Source: Mitsuokella jalaludinii DSM 13811
GTDB lineage: Bacteria; Bacillota; Negativicutes; Selenomonadales; Selenomonadaceae
DNA length: 64,000 bases
Assembly (NCBI RefSeq): GCF_000702905.1
Contig: NZ_JNKR01000001.1
Location: 1 to 64,000 of the forward strand
Direction: 5' to 3'
The notes under the pieces are model-generated. The model worked only from the letters and a program-made list of their open reading frames with translations. It was not told the origin of the DNA and made no database searches. Of the stretch, positions 7,895 through 16,019 are shown one piece after another. A program made the position numbers and the translations under genes. How positions within the stretch are numbered: position 1 is the stretch's first letter; each line of letters starts with the position of its first letter.

Positions 7895-8317
7895 ATGGAA
7901 TACAAGAATATCGACAGCCAGCACATCCTCGTGCGGCTCGACCCGAACGACGAGATTGTCACCTCGCTGATGCAGGTCGCCAAGGAAGAGAAAATCGAGC
8001 TCGCCATGGTCCAGGGGATCGGCGCCGTCAAGAAGGTCGTCATGGGCGTCTACAACGTGCCGGAGCAGCACTACAAGGCCAACACCCTAGAGGGCGCCTT
8101 CGAGATGCTCTCGCTGACGGGCACGATCGACACGATGGCGGGCAAGCCCTACAGCCACTTCCACATCGCCGTCGGCGACGAGCAGGGCGCAGCGCACGGC
8201 GGCCACCTCAACGAGGCCATCATCAGCGCGACGGCCGAGATCGTCATCACGAAGCTCGCGGGCAGCGTCGACCGCCGCAAGAGCGAGGAAACGGGCCTGA
8301 ACATCTGGAAGTTCTGA
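7895..8317 (+). CDS. PPC/DUF296-domain DNA-binding-like protein
   Basis: A 140-residue single-domain protein of the PPC (DUF296) family, related to the domain found in plant AT-hook proteins and in small prokaryotic trimers. The family core is present: AMVQGIGAVKKVVMGVYN and the metal-binding-like HFHIAVGDEQGAAHGGHL (about residues 88-105), where His residues are conserved. The bacterial role is not settled. It is followed after 35 bp by a PanE-type reductase, and both probably share a transcript ending at 9306. Confidence 0.85.
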   Translation: MEYKNIDSQHILVRLDPNDEIVTSLMQVAKEEKIELAMVQGIGAVKKVVMGVYNVPEQHYKANTLEGAFEMLSLTGTIDTMAGKPYSHFHIAVGDEQGAAHGGHLNEAIISATAEIVITKLAGSVDRRKSEETGLNIWKF

Positions 8318-8352
8318 TTTCCTCCCGAGGTCCGATCAGAAAGGAATCCCTC

Positions 8353-9294
8353 ATGAATACCACAAATCTGAAATTCGCCATCTTCGGCGTCGGCGGCACG
8401 GGCGGCGTCATCGGCGGCTATCTCGCAAACGCCGGCAACGATGTAACGTTCCTCGCGCGCGGCGCGCACCTCGCCGCCATGCAGAAGGACGGCCTGACCA
8501 TCCACACGAATCATCGCGGCGACATCCGCATCAAACCGTGCCAGGCGATGCTCGCAGACGATTACCATGACACACCCGATGTGCTCTTCATCTGTGTCAA
8601 GTATTACGGACTCGACGCTGCCATCGCGCTCACGCGCCGCATCGCGGGCCCTGACACGCTCGTCATCCCGATCCTCAATGTCTTCGGCACGGGCGCCGTC
8701 ATGCAGGAAAAACTGCCCGGCAAGACGGTGCTCGACGGCTGCATCTACGTCTTTGCCAAGCGCGGAGGCCCCGGCATCATCGAGCAGCCGCAGGAAATCC
8801 TGCGCGTCTTCTACGGCTTCCGCCCGGGACAGTGTGACCGTCTCGCCCCGAAAGCTGCTGCACTCGAGAACATCATGCGCGCGGCTGACATCCACGCCCA
8901 TTTCACCGAAGACATCCAGCGCGATGCCCTGACGAAGTTCTCCTTCGTCTCACCGATGGGTGCGGCTGGCCTCTACTTCGGCGTGACGAGTGAGGCATTT
9001 GGGGAGAAACCGGAAGTCCGCGAGACCTTTATCGGCCTCATCAAAGAAGTCGAAGCCGTCGGCCACGCCATGGGCATCACCTTCGACCGCGACCTCGTCG
9101 CGACCGACCTGCGGCTCATGGACGCCTTCGCGCCGGGGCTCACGACCTCGATGCAGCGCGACGTCGCCGCGGGAGGCCCGTCGGAATTTAAAGGTCTCGT
9201 CTCACGCATCGTCGAACTCGGCGAGAAGTATCACGTACCAACCCCGCTCTACCAGAAAATCAACGACTGGGGCAAGGCCCAGGGGCTTGCCTGA
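8353..9294 (+). CDS. 2-dehydropantoate 2-reductase family protein (PanE/ApbA)
   Basis: A 313-residue NAD(P)H-dependent ketoacid reductase. The Rossmann motif FGVGGTGGVIGGYLANAG is at residues 9-27, the family's ALTKFSFVSP segment carries the catalytic-type Lys, and SMQRDVAAGGPSEFKGL matches the C-terminal signature with substrate-binding Ser/Glu. PanE makes pantoate for coenzyme A, but many family members reduce other ketoacids, so substrate is not certain and no pan gene is adjacent. I chose the ATG at 8353, behind AGAAAGGA, instead of the much longer upstream frame, which only overlaps the preceding gene. Confidence 0.88.
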   Translation: MNTTNLKFAIFGVGGTGGVIGGYLANAGNDVTFLARGAHLAAMQKDGLTIHTNHRGDIRIKPCQAMLADDYHDTPDVLFICVKYYGLDAAIALTRRIAGPDTLVIPILNVFGTGAVMQEKLPGKTVLDGCIYVFAKRGGPGIIEQPQEILRVFYGFRPGQCDRLAPKAAALENIMRAADIHAHFTEDIQRDALTKFSFVSPMGAAGLYFGVTSEAFGEKPEVRETFIGLIKEVEAVGHAMGITFDRDLVATDLRLMDAFAPGLTTSMQRDVAAGGPSEFKGLVSRIVELGEKYHVPTPLYQKINDWGKAQGLA

Positions 9295-9305
9295 ATCTAG
9301 ATAAA

Positions 9306-9346
9306 AAAGCCCTGCTCCTTCCATATATAAGGAACAGGGCTTTTTA
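9306..9346. terminator. Bidirectional terminator between panE-type gene and DUF362 gene
   Basis: AAAGCCCTG-TCCTT pairs with AAGGA-CAGGGCTTT, with A-runs on one side and T-runs on the other, between two convergent stop codons. Confidence 0.9.
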
Positions 9347-9357
9347 TTTCGCTGAAA

Positions 9358-10464
9358 TTACGCTTTGAACGGCTTTACATTCTTCACGGCTTCGGCCAGC
9401 GTGATGGGCGTATCCCCATGATCCATATCGAGAATGACATAGCGGTCGCAGCCCATGCCAAGTTCTTTCATATAGCTGAGCTGACGCAGGCCATGGCGGG
9501 TTTCCATGCGCTCGACGAGGTCGTGGCGGTATTTTTCCGGCAAAGCATAGACGAGGTCAACAGATGCTTGGTCGGCTGCGAGAATATCCGTCGAAGCGAG
9601 AATGCCGATATTCGGCGTGACGACCGGCTGAGCCGCCGTACCTTCGCAGTCACACGAAACCGACATGTTGCGCAGCACGTTGATGTAGGCAATGTGGTCG
9701 CCAAAATGGTCAGCCGTTGCTTTCGCAGATTCAGAGATACGCTCCATGAGTTCTTCCTTACTGATGCCCCACTGCGTACCCGTATCGCCGGTATGAATCA
9801 TCTTCTTGCCGATGCGGCCGTCGGCGCAGCCAATGCCGATGTTCTTGTTGGAACCGCCGAAGCCGCCCATCGTATGGCCCTTAAAATGCGTAAGGACGAG
9901 CAGCGAGTCGTAATTCAGCATGTGCGAGCCCACAGACATTTCCGTGAACCATTTGCCGCCCTTGACCGGCAGCATAGCCGTGCCCTCTTCATCCATGATA
10001 TCGACCGGCGCAAAATCCCAGCCGTTGACAGCCAGCGTCTTGCGGTGTTCGGCCGTCGTATAGCGCGCGCCCTGATAATAGGTATTCGTTTCGACAATAT
10101 TGGCTTTCGGCAGTTTCTCTGCTATAAGCGTCTTGACCCACGGACGCGGGATGATGTTCGGGCCGTGCGGCTCGCCCGTATGCAGCTTGATGCCGACTTT
10201 GCCCGTCATATTCTGCGCAATGGCATCGTACGCCTTGAGCAGGCCGGCCGCAGAAAGATCCCGCGTAAAATATACGACAGCCTCACCGCCCTGACGCTGG
10301 GAAGGTGCTACATAATGGTCGCCGCCCTCTGCCGCCTTCGGTGCTGCAGGAGCATCTGCCGTCTCTGCCAGTGAAGTCTTATGCTGCCAAAGACTGCCTG
10401 CTGCTGCCGTCGCCATCGCAATTCCGGCCATTTTTACAAAATTACGTCTTGTCATGCCTTTCAT
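9358..10464 (-). CDS. DUF362-domain exported protein with Tat signal
   Basis: 368 residues. The N-terminus MTRRNFVKMAGIAMATAAAG is a twin-arginine signal, so a folded, probably cofactor-bearing protein is exported. The DUF362 domain starts with VYFTRDLSAAGLLKAYDAI and includes VGIKLHTGEPHG, LTHFKGHTMGGFGGSNKN and a CADGRIGKK segment. DUF362 proteins often bind or sit next to Fe-S clusters; here only scattered Cys are present and no ferredoxin domain. It lies downstream of a flavodoxin remnant and the CMD/cupin genes, consistent with a redox role. Precise function unknown. Confidence 0.85.
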   Translation of the reverse strand: MKGMTRRNFVKMAGIAMATAAAGSLWQHKTSLAETADAPAAPKAAEGGDHYVAPSQRQGGEAVVYFTRDLSAAGLLKAYDAIAQNMTGKVGIKLHTGEPHGPNIIPRPWVKTLIAEKLPKANIVETNTYYQGARYTTAEHRKTLAVNGWDFAPVDIMDEEGTAMLPVKGGKWFTEMSVGSHMLNYDSLLVLTHFKGHTMGGFGGSNKNIGIGCADGRIGKKMIHTGDTGTQWGISKEELMERISESAKATADHFGDHIAYINVLRNMSVSCDCEGTAAQPVVTPNIGILASTDILAADQASVDLVYALPEKYRHDLVERMETRHGLRQLSYMKELGMGCDRYVILDMDHGDTPITLAEAVKNVKPFKA

Positions 10465-10500
10465 GATAGTACCCCTTCCTAACGTATCAGTAAAATAAAG

Positions 10501-10677
10501 TTAAGCGGAAACAGACTTGGAAACGCTGACGCGGCTGCCTTTATTATGGTAGTCAAGGTCTGCCTCTGTATACTCAGGATCTGCCTCAATTTTCATGATA
10601 TCAGCATTCTTGGCCTTTGCTAAGTCCTTAGCGACCTGTTCCGTACGGCCTGTATTCGAATAGTAAATACTGCCTCA
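10501..10677 (-). pseudogene. Flavodoxin, N-terminal fragment
   Basis: The frame opens without a start after a TGA and reads YYSNTGRTEQVA, the flavodoxin FMN phosphate-binding loop. It continues KDLAKAKNADIMKIEADPEY and ends early at a stop at 10501. The extreme N-terminus and everything after about residue 65 are missing. Intact flavodoxins of this type shuttle electrons. The remnant lies between the DUF362 and CMD genes, so this cluster has lost its electron carrier here. Confidence 0.75.
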
Positions 10678-10729
10678 TAAATTTCTGCCCATCTGCTCGA
10701 TCATATCGCCAAATGAGAAATGATGCAGC

Positions 10730-11188
10730 TTATTCTGCGTAAACTTCTTTGGCGTAACGGAACGCCGCCCACGCCTTGGGCCAGCCGCCGTAAAAGCCGA
10801 CCTGCGTGATGATTTCAGCCATCTCGGCCTTCGTCACGCCATTTTTCTTGGCCTCACCGATATGGTATTTGAGCGAGCTATCCGTGATGCCCTGTGCAAT
10901 AAGTGCTGAAACCGTCACGATGCTGCGGTCATGCAGCGAAAGCACATCATTTTTGCTCCAGACCTCGCCGAAAAGGATATCATCGTTATAGCGCGCAAAG
11001 TCCGGTGCAAAATCGCCGAGCTGGTTGCGTCCGGCCGTCTGCACGATTTTGACGGCCTTTTTCTGCGTTTCTGTTTTGCCATGATTCTGTTCCATTGCAC
11101 TTGCCTCTTTCATCGAAAAACCACTGCCCAAAAGCATGATACCTGCCAGTAGGGCAGCCATGACTTTCATCTTGCCACTCTGTTTCAT
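10730..11188 (-). CDS. Carboxymuconolactone decarboxylase-family protein with signal peptide
   Basis: 152 residues from the ATG at 11188, which has an AAGGAG site; the longer frame adds 16 unlikely residues. A signal peptide (AALLAGIMLLGSGFSMKEASA) directs export. The mature domain is the all-helical CMD/AhpD-like fold: LGDFAPDFARYNDDILFGEVW, then LHDRSIVTVSALIAQG and HIGEAKKNGVTKAEMAEIIT. There is no CxxC peroxidase pair. Such proteins are often paired with cupins in redox or aromatic-acid clusters. Here the cupin gene lies 31 bp upstream in the same unit. Substrate unknown. Confidence 0.88.
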   Translation of the reverse strand: MKQSGKMKVMAALLAGIMLLGSGFSMKEASAMEQNHGKTETQKKAVKIVQTAGRNQLGDFAPDFARYNDDILFGEVWSKNDVLSLHDRSIVTVSALIAQGITDSSLKYHIGEAKKNGVTKAEMAEIITQVGFYGGWPKAWAAFRYAKEVYAE

Positions 11189-11219
11189 TTTATTTTTCTC
11201 CTTATTTTTCTCCCGGATT

Positions 11220-11639
11220 TCATGGCAGTGCATCATAGGCAGCCGAGTCTACGGGCTCGCACCATTCGTTGCTCGTCTCCTCGCCCGGTACCTCGATGGC
11301 CAGATGCTGGAACGCACTGTCTTTGGCTGCGCCATGCCAGTGCTTGACTTCCGGCGGGATGTTGACGACATCGCCGGCCTTGAGTTCTCTTGCCGGTTTT
11401 CCCCATTCCTGATACCAGCCGCGGCCGGCCGTGACCAAAAGGATCTGGCCGCCGCCCGATTCGGCATGGTGGATATGCCAATGATTGCGGCAGCCCGGTT
11501 CAAACGTTACATTGCCGACATAAACCTGCTGCAGCGAGAGTCCATTTAAATAACTCTTGCCATCAAAATACTGTGCGTAATTGACATTTTCCCCGCCGAT
11601 GGCAAAGGGACTTGCCTGCTTGATTTCATCGAGTGTCAT
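11220..11639 (-). CDS. Cupin-domain protein
   Basis: A 139-residue single cupin barrel. Motif 1 reads NHWHIHHAESGGGQILLVTAG with the two or three metal-binding His and a later Gln/Glu position. Motif 2 reads LKAGDVVNIPPEVKHWHG with the second His pair. Such small cupins bind a divalent metal and act as isomerases, dioxygenases or sensors. Its ATG overlaps the stop of the upstream 69-residue gene (ATGA), so translation is coupled, and the CMD gene follows. It is cytoplasmic, whereas its CMD partner is exported. Function within the pair is unknown. Confidence 0.88.
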   Translation of the reverse strand: MTLDEIKQASPFAIGGENVNYAQYFDGKSYLNGLSLQQVYVGNVTFEPGCRNHWHIHHAESGGGQILLVTAGRGWYQEWGKPARELKAGDVVNIPPEVKHWHGAAKDSAFQHLAIEVPGEETSNEWCEPVDSAAYDALP

Positions 11640-11845
11640 ACGATCTCCCGTCCTTTCGAATGCTGTTCGAGTGTAAAAATCATATAATCGAGGCAGGAAA
11701 GTTTTTCCTGCTGCTGGTGCAGGGTCTCGACCAGATGGCGCCTGTGCCGTTTCAAGTAGCAGAGGCGCGCCTCATCGTCGGGCAGGGCATCGTACTCTGC
11801 CTGGCATTCAGGCGTGCAGCCAGCGTCAAGGAGTTCATCATGCAT
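11636..11845 (-). CDS. Small coiled-coil protein, like the effector end of MerR regulators
   Basis: 69 residues, first gene of the cupin-CMD unit. After ECQAEYDALPDDEARLCYLKR it has a heptad-like helix (RRHLVETLHQQQEKLSCLDY, then MIFTLEQ), the pattern of the C-terminal dimerisation helix of MerR-family regulators. No helix-turn-helix precedes it, so it may be a stand-alone remnant or an independent small protein. Its stop overlaps the cupin start. The ribosome site is AAAGGAG-like. The 15-bp shared motif sits 55-69 bp upstream. Confidence 0.6.
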   Translation of the reverse strand: MHDELLDAGCTPECQAEYDALPDDEARLCYLKRHRRHLVETLHQQQEKLSCLDYMIFTLEQHSKGREIV

Positions 11846-11899
11846 GTCTTTCGCTCCTTTCCTCTCCTGATGCTTTTATCATAGCAGGACATAATTGTA

Positions 11900-11914
11900 A
11901 TGTGAAATGCTTAT
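11900..11914. promoter_or_regulatory. Shared 15-bp motif, copy 3 (upstream of the cupin-CMD unit)
   Basis: ATGTGAAATGCTTAT is identical to copy 1 at 3422 and lies at nearly the same distance and orientation from the downstream minus-strand gene, making a shared regulator likely. Confidence 0.55.
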
Positions 11915-11999
11915 GTCTTAGGATATGTTATATGTTTTGCGTATCAAAATCATTGTAAAAAAATCACCTGCCCGGTAAAATAAAAGCAGATGATACTCG

Positions 12000-12200
12000 A
12001 TGAGATTTACGCGTACCAGCCGCAGCACGCTTCTGACCGAGGACGGCATGCACCTTCGGCAGCGCGCGGAGGAAATTCTCGCGCTCGGCCTCATCGATTT
12101 CGCGCTGATGATTGAGCCGTTCCCACTTGAAGATTATCATTATATCCGCCTGCCCGAGCCTATTCCTATTGGCATCGTGACACGCGATGACAGCAAATAG
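12000..12200 (+). pseudogene. LysR-family regulator, internally deleted fragment
   Basis: The reading frame begins without the DNA-binding helices. It reads RTSRSTLLTEDGMHLRQRAE, the end of a LysR helix-turn-helix domain, then jumps to GLIDFALMIEPFPLEDY, part of the ligand-binding domain, and stops after VTRDDS. The helix-turn-helix, the linker and the C-terminal half are gone, so it cannot regulate anything. It is divergent from the cupin-CMD unit, the usual position of a LysR activator relative to its target. Confidence 0.75.
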
Positions 12201-12208
12201 GCTAAAAA

Positions 12209-12249
12209 AAGCTGCTGGCTGTATCATATATGGACGCAACCAGCTGCTT
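12209..12249 (-). terminator. Terminator after the metallo-hydrolase gene
   Basis: AAGCTGCTGGCTG and CAACCAGCTGCTT pair with two mismatches, with a long A-run on the far side that becomes a T-run on the minus strand. Confidence 0.7.
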
Positions 12250-12270
12250 CCCAGTGTCTTTTACAGTTTC

Positions 12271-13395
12271 TTATGCCGTCTGCCACCAGGGCGAGAAGCT
12301 CTGCTTCTGGTCAAGCAGCACGAGGGCGCCGATTTCCGGGGTCAGGAGCTGATAAGATTTATCCTGGCTCGCCGCCTGCAGCCTTGCCATCGGCTCCTGC
12401 CACGGATGGCGGGCCAGCGCGAATTTGCTGTTATGCGTGGGGATGACAAATTTTGCCCCGACATCTTCACAGGCCTGCGCCGTTTCCTCGGGCAGCATGT
12501 GGATGTGATGCCATGCGAGGTTGTACTGGCCGTTTTCAGCGAGCACGCAGTCAAAGCCGCCGAACTTCTTGCCAATGACCTTAAAATGCGCGCCATAGCC
12601 GCCATCGCCCGTGTAATAAAGGCTGCGCTTTGGCGTGATGAAGGCCATGCCGCACCAGAGCGTGGGATTCTGCTTGAGGAAACGGCCCGAAAAATGCTGC
12701 GACGGCAGGATATGGACGGAGAGCGTAGCCGAAAGCTTGATTTCCGTATCCCAGTCTTCTTCGTGGATGCTGTCTTTCGCAAAGCCCCACTGCTCAAAAT
12801 AGGCGCCGACGCCGAGCGGGCAGACGACGTGATGAACCCTTGACTTCAGGGCCATGACCGTCGGATAGTCGAGGTGGTCCCAATGGTCGTGGCTCATGGC
12901 AAGCACATCGATTTCCGGGAAATCCTCGGCCGTATAGACATTCGAGCCTGCAAACGCGCGGTTGATAAACCACAATGGCGAAGCGTAGCTGCTGAACACG
13001 GGGTCGATGAGAATGCGGCAGCCGCCGAGCTGCACGAAAAAGCTCGAATGGCCAAGCCAGACCACGGCATCCTGCTCGCGCGGCAGAGCCAGAAGATTCG
13101 CCTTCTCTGTCGGCAGGGGATGAGCGGGCACCAGGCCTTTCTTATCACCAAACAGAAATTTCCACGTGGCTACGAAGCGGTTTTCATGCCCGCCCTCGTC
13201 TTCCGACATGACGGGCACAGGTACGAGGTTCTCAAAATGGTCCCCATGGTAATGCGGCGAGGCCTGCATGCGTTTTAAGCGGTCACCTGACGGCAGCTCT
13301 CCAAACTTTGGCCGATGCACATAAGAATAAACGCCGCCCGCAGCCGCTGCGCCGAGCAGCCCCAGACCGGCTAAAATAAATTCACGTCTTGTCAT
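12271..13395 (-). CDS. MBL-fold metallo-hydrolase with twin-arginine signal (UlaG/NAPE-PLD-like)
   Basis: 374 residues. MTRREFILAGLGLLGAAAAG is a twin-arginine signal or anchor. The metallo-beta-lactamase fold follows: VWLGHSSFFVQLGGCRILID, then the metal motif SHDHWDHLD (about residues 168-176), an HF pair in ILPSQHFSGR, the TGDGGYG loop with the bridging Asp, and a C-terminal PTHNSKF. This order matches the branch that includes N-acyl-phosphatidylethanolamine phospholipase D and lactonases such as UlaG. The substrate is not predictable; an exported position suggests a phospholipid- or envelope-derived ester. Confidence 0.88.
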   Translation of the reverse strand: MTRREFILAGLGLLGAAAAGGVYSYVHRPKFGELPSGDRLKRMQASPHYHGDHFENLVPVPVMSEDEGGHENRFVATWKFLFGDKKGLVPAHPLPTEKANLLALPREQDAVVWLGHSSFFVQLGGCRILIDPVFSSYASPLWFINRAFAGSNVYTAEDFPEIDVLAMSHDHWDHLDYPTVMALKSRVHHVVCPLGVGAYFEQWGFAKDSIHEEDWDTEIKLSATLSVHILPSQHFSGRFLKQNPTLWCGMAFITPKRSLYYTGDGGYGAHFKVIGKKFGGFDCVLAENGQYNLAWHHIHMLPEETAQACEDVGAKFVIPTHNSKFALARHPWQEPMARLQAASQDKSYQLLTPEIGALVLLDQKQSFSPWWQTA

Positions 13396-13534
13396 CGTTT
13401 GCTTCCTCTCTCATTCGATAGAATGGTATTGCGAACAATTATACCGCATTTTTCTTCCTGCGCCAACAAAAACGGTAAAAAGTCACGCCGTATGTAGAAA
13501 AATTCATTTTACAGTATTGAAAGGATGCTGCCAC

Positions 13535-14413
13535 TTGCTTTATCATATCCTGCACAAAAAAATAAATTTCTCTCTGCTGCTGGCCGTCTGTCTGATACTA
13601 ATAAATGCACCAGCCATCGCTGCGGCTGCAGTTCCTGAGGAACCTGCCTGGCGGCTCGATGCGGCCATCGGCAGTGACGAGCCGATTCATTTCCGCCGCG
13701 ATGCAGATCTTAAAATTGCGGGCGGCGGGCAGCCGACAAAAGAAGTCCTCGCCCATCTGCCCGCACTTCTCGGCGTCCCGCCCGATATGCCTATCTGGGA
13801 TATTGACCTGCGGCAGGAATCCCACGGCTTTCTCAATCATGCGGCCGTGAGCTGGCATGGCCCGCAGAATGCGGCGAATCGCGGCCTTGCCGCAACAGAA
13901 GTCGAACAAGACGAAACGGCCCGCCTGCAGGGGGCCCTTGGACACGTTGTCCAAGCCCTGCCGATGGGCCGTTATGATGAAGAACACATCAAGGATTTGT
14001 TTGATGAACCGGTTCAAAGCTGGTCGACGGAACGCGAACTGGCGCGCAGAGCCGGGCTCGGCTACAAGCGCTTTGCCGCGACCGACATGGAATGGCCGGC
14101 ACCTGCCGTCATCGATGAGTTCGTCGACTTTTACCGCAGCCTGCCAAAGAATCACGGCTGGCTCTTCTTCCACTGCCAGGCCGGACAGGGGCGCACGACG
14201 ACCTTCATGGTACTCTATGAACTGCTCGAAAATCCATCTGCCACAGTCGACGAAGCCATCGCCCATCAGCGCAGCCTTGGCGGCGCCGACCTTTCAAGCG
14301 GGCCGCGTTATCATGGCCTGCAGCTTTTCGCCCATTATGTCAAAGAAAACTGTGCGTCAAATTTTCAGCAAACATGGAGCCAGTGGCTGGCTGCCCGACA
14401 AAATTCTTACTAA
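13535..14413 (+). CDS. Protein-tyrosine-phosphatase-like inositol phosphatase (PTP-like phytase family)
   Basis: A secreted cysteine phosphatase of the PTP-like phytase family, which removes phosphate from inositol hexakisphosphate (phytate) or related phospho-esters. The P-loop HCQAGQGR (about 213-220) carries the nucleophilic Cys and the Arg. The general-acid motif ATDMEWP precedes it, and IWDIDLRQESHGF is the conserved N-terminal segment. I place the start at the TTG at 13535, behind AAAGGA, giving a signal peptide (LLLAVCLILINAPAIA). At 292 residues it is shorter than the Selenomonas ruminantium enzyme, so it may be a distant paralogue with different preference. Confidence 0.87.
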   Translation: MLYHILHKKINFSLLLAVCLILINAPAIAAAAVPEEPAWRLDAAIGSDEPIHFRRDADLKIAGGGQPTKEVLAHLPALLGVPPDMPIWDIDLRQESHGFLNHAAVSWHGPQNAANRGLAATEVEQDETARLQGALGHVVQALPMGRYDEEHIKDLFDEPVQSWSTERELARRAGLGYKRFAATDMEWPAPAVIDEFVDFYRSLPKNHGWLFFHCQAGQGRTTTFMVLYELLENPSATVDEAIAHQRSLGGADLSSGPRYHGLQLFAHYVKENCASNFQQTWSQWLAARQNSY

Positions 14414-14430
14414 CAAATTTTCTCATCTCA

Positions 14431-15585
14431 TCATTTCAGATACTTCTGGAAGAATGACGTGATTTTGTCAAACGGGATTTTTTCCATATTGTCGTAAAGA
14501 TCCGTATGGTTGGCACCGGGGATAATCATCAGCTCTTTGTTATCGCCTTTGAGCTTCTTGAAGGCATCCTCACCGAAGTAGCGCGAATGCGCTTTTTCTC
14601 CGTGGATGACCAGTACGGCACTTTCGATTTCATCAGCATAGGTAAGCAGCGGCATATTCATGAACGAAAGAGCATTCGTCAGATTCCAGCCCTCGTTGGA
14701 ATTCAGGGAACGCGGATGATAGCCGCGCTTCGTCTTGTAATAAGCGTAGTAATCCTTGACGAACTGCGGGGCATCGGCCGGCAGCGGGTCGACGACACCG
14801 CCCGCCCGCTTGTACGTGCCCGTGCGGTAGTCCTCGGTGCGCTGAGCATTGAGTGCCCTGCGGTTTGCCATGCGCTCTTTCTTGATGGTCTCTGCGTCCT
14901 TATCGTAATCGAAGTAGCCATTGGCCATGACACGGCTCATATCATACATGGTCGAAACCACCGTAGCCTTGATGCGCGTATCCATGGCCGCCGCATTGAG
15001 AGCCATGCCGCCCCAGCCGCAGATGCCGAGAATGCCGATGCGGTCCGGGTCGACATCTTTTTCATTGGACAGGAAATCGACGGCTGCCGAAAAATCCTCG
15101 GTGTTGATATCAGGAGATGCCACATTGCGCACACCGTTCACGCCGCCGCTCTCGCCCGTAAACGAGGGATCAAAGGCAATCGTCAGGAAACCGCGTTTCG
15201 CCAGTTCCTGTGCATAAAGCCCTGAAGACTGTTCCTTAACCGCGCCGAAAGGTCCGCTGACCGCAACGGCCGCGAGTTTGCCTGTAATTTTTTTCGGCTC
15301 ATAGAGGTCGGCGGCAAGTTCAATGCCGTAACGGTTGTGAAACGTCACTTTGCGATGGTTGACATCCCTGCTTTCCGGAAAAACTTTATCCCATTCTGTT
15401 GTCAGTTTCAAATTGCTCTCCCCCTGTACTTTCGTGTCTGCGACAGCCTGCTGTGTCTGCACGTTCGTCTGTGCCTTATCCGTCTGGGCGGCGGCTTCTG
15501 CCGTCATGCCCACTGTGCCTAAAGCCATGGTCACGCCTAACGTGGCCATAACCAACATCCTTTTCATGTATTTTTTCTTTTGCAT
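14431..15585 (-). CDS. Exported alpha/beta hydrolase (dienelactone-hydrolase-like)
   Basis: 384 residues from the ATG at 15585 (AGAGGTG site). A signal peptide (MLVMATLGVTMALGTVGMTA) is followed by a Gln/Thr-rich linker and then the hydrolase fold. The nucleophile elbow reads GICGWGG, so a Cys stands where most family members have Ser, as in dienelactone hydrolases. The His is in GANHTDLYDN near the C-terminus, with an acidic residue in LTYADEIESAVLVIHG. Related genes in fermenters often sit with LysR regulators and flavodoxins; a LysR remnant is directly upstream. Substrate unknown. Confidence 0.86.
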   Translation of the reverse strand: MQKKKYMKRMLVMATLGVTMALGTVGMTAEAAAQTDKAQTNVQTQQAVADTKVQGESNLKLTTEWDKVFPESRDVNHRKVTFHNRYGIELAADLYEPKKITGKLAAVAVSGPFGAVKEQSSGLYAQELAKRGFLTIAFDPSFTGESGGVNGVRNVASPDINTEDFSAAVDFLSNEKDVDPDRIGILGICGWGGMALNAAAMDTRIKATVVSTMYDMSRVMANGYFDYDKDAETIKKERMANRRALNAQRTEDYRTGTYKRAGGVVDPLPADAPQFVKDYYAYYKTKRGYHPRSLNSNEGWNLTNALSFMNMPLLTYADEIESAVLVIHGEKAHSRYFGEDAFKKLKGDNKELMIIPGANHTDLYDNMEKIPFDKITSFFQKYLK

Positions 15586-15665
15586 CAAAAACACCTCTCA
15601 TCGTGTAAGCAAATCGTCATTTTGTTCCTTGAACTGATTTAATTATACAATGAGAGGTGTTTTAT

Positions 15666-15680
15666 TACCAATACTTGGTA
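15666..15680. promoter_or_regulatory. Palindrome upstream of the alpha/beta hydrolase gene
   Basis: TACCAA and TTGGTA flank three bases, a compact T-N11-A-type dyad of the kind LysR regulators bind, 81-95 bp before the hydrolase start and between it and a LysR remnant. Confidence 0.5.
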
Positions 15681-15709
15681 TTTATCCCTTTTCATGCTCA
15701 GTAAGCATA

Positions 15710-16012
15710 TTATTCGCGAGTGCCGAAAATTTCGTCCAAACGGGCACGTACGACGCCGGCAGCCCGCGAAAATGTCTGCCCTTCCTTCCAAATCAAGTAA
15801 TTATGAGAGTACAAGGCCGGCTGCAGCGGACGAAACGTCAGCTCCGGATGATGCGCTTCGTCGGTGGCAACTATACCGGCAAACGAAAGCATCAGTCCCA
15901 GACGCTGTTCGGCCAAAAAAGCTGCGTTATACGCCAGATTGCAAGTCGAACGGATGGAGAGATCGCTGGTATCACAGCCCAACCAATGATTGAACATTCC
16001 CCATATCTGCTT
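15710..16012 (-). pseudogene. LysR-family regulator, C-terminal fragment
   Basis: About 100 residues of a LysR ligand-binding domain: SDLSIRSTCNLAYNAAFLAE and the following GLMLSF, then LTFRPLQPALYSHNYLIWKE and a final helix. There is no start codon context. The frame simply emerges right after the MATE stop codon, so the DNA-binding half has been lost. It belongs to the same LysR branch as the fragment at 12.0 kb but need not be the same gene. Confidence 0.72.
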
Positions 16013-16019
16013 TCTGCTC

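Noticed and set aside
7573-8352. 573-residue frame covering the region before the panE-type gene
   Set aside because: Its first half is a shadow of the PPC gene with Arg/His/Pro-rich composition; only the part from 8353 is a real enzyme.
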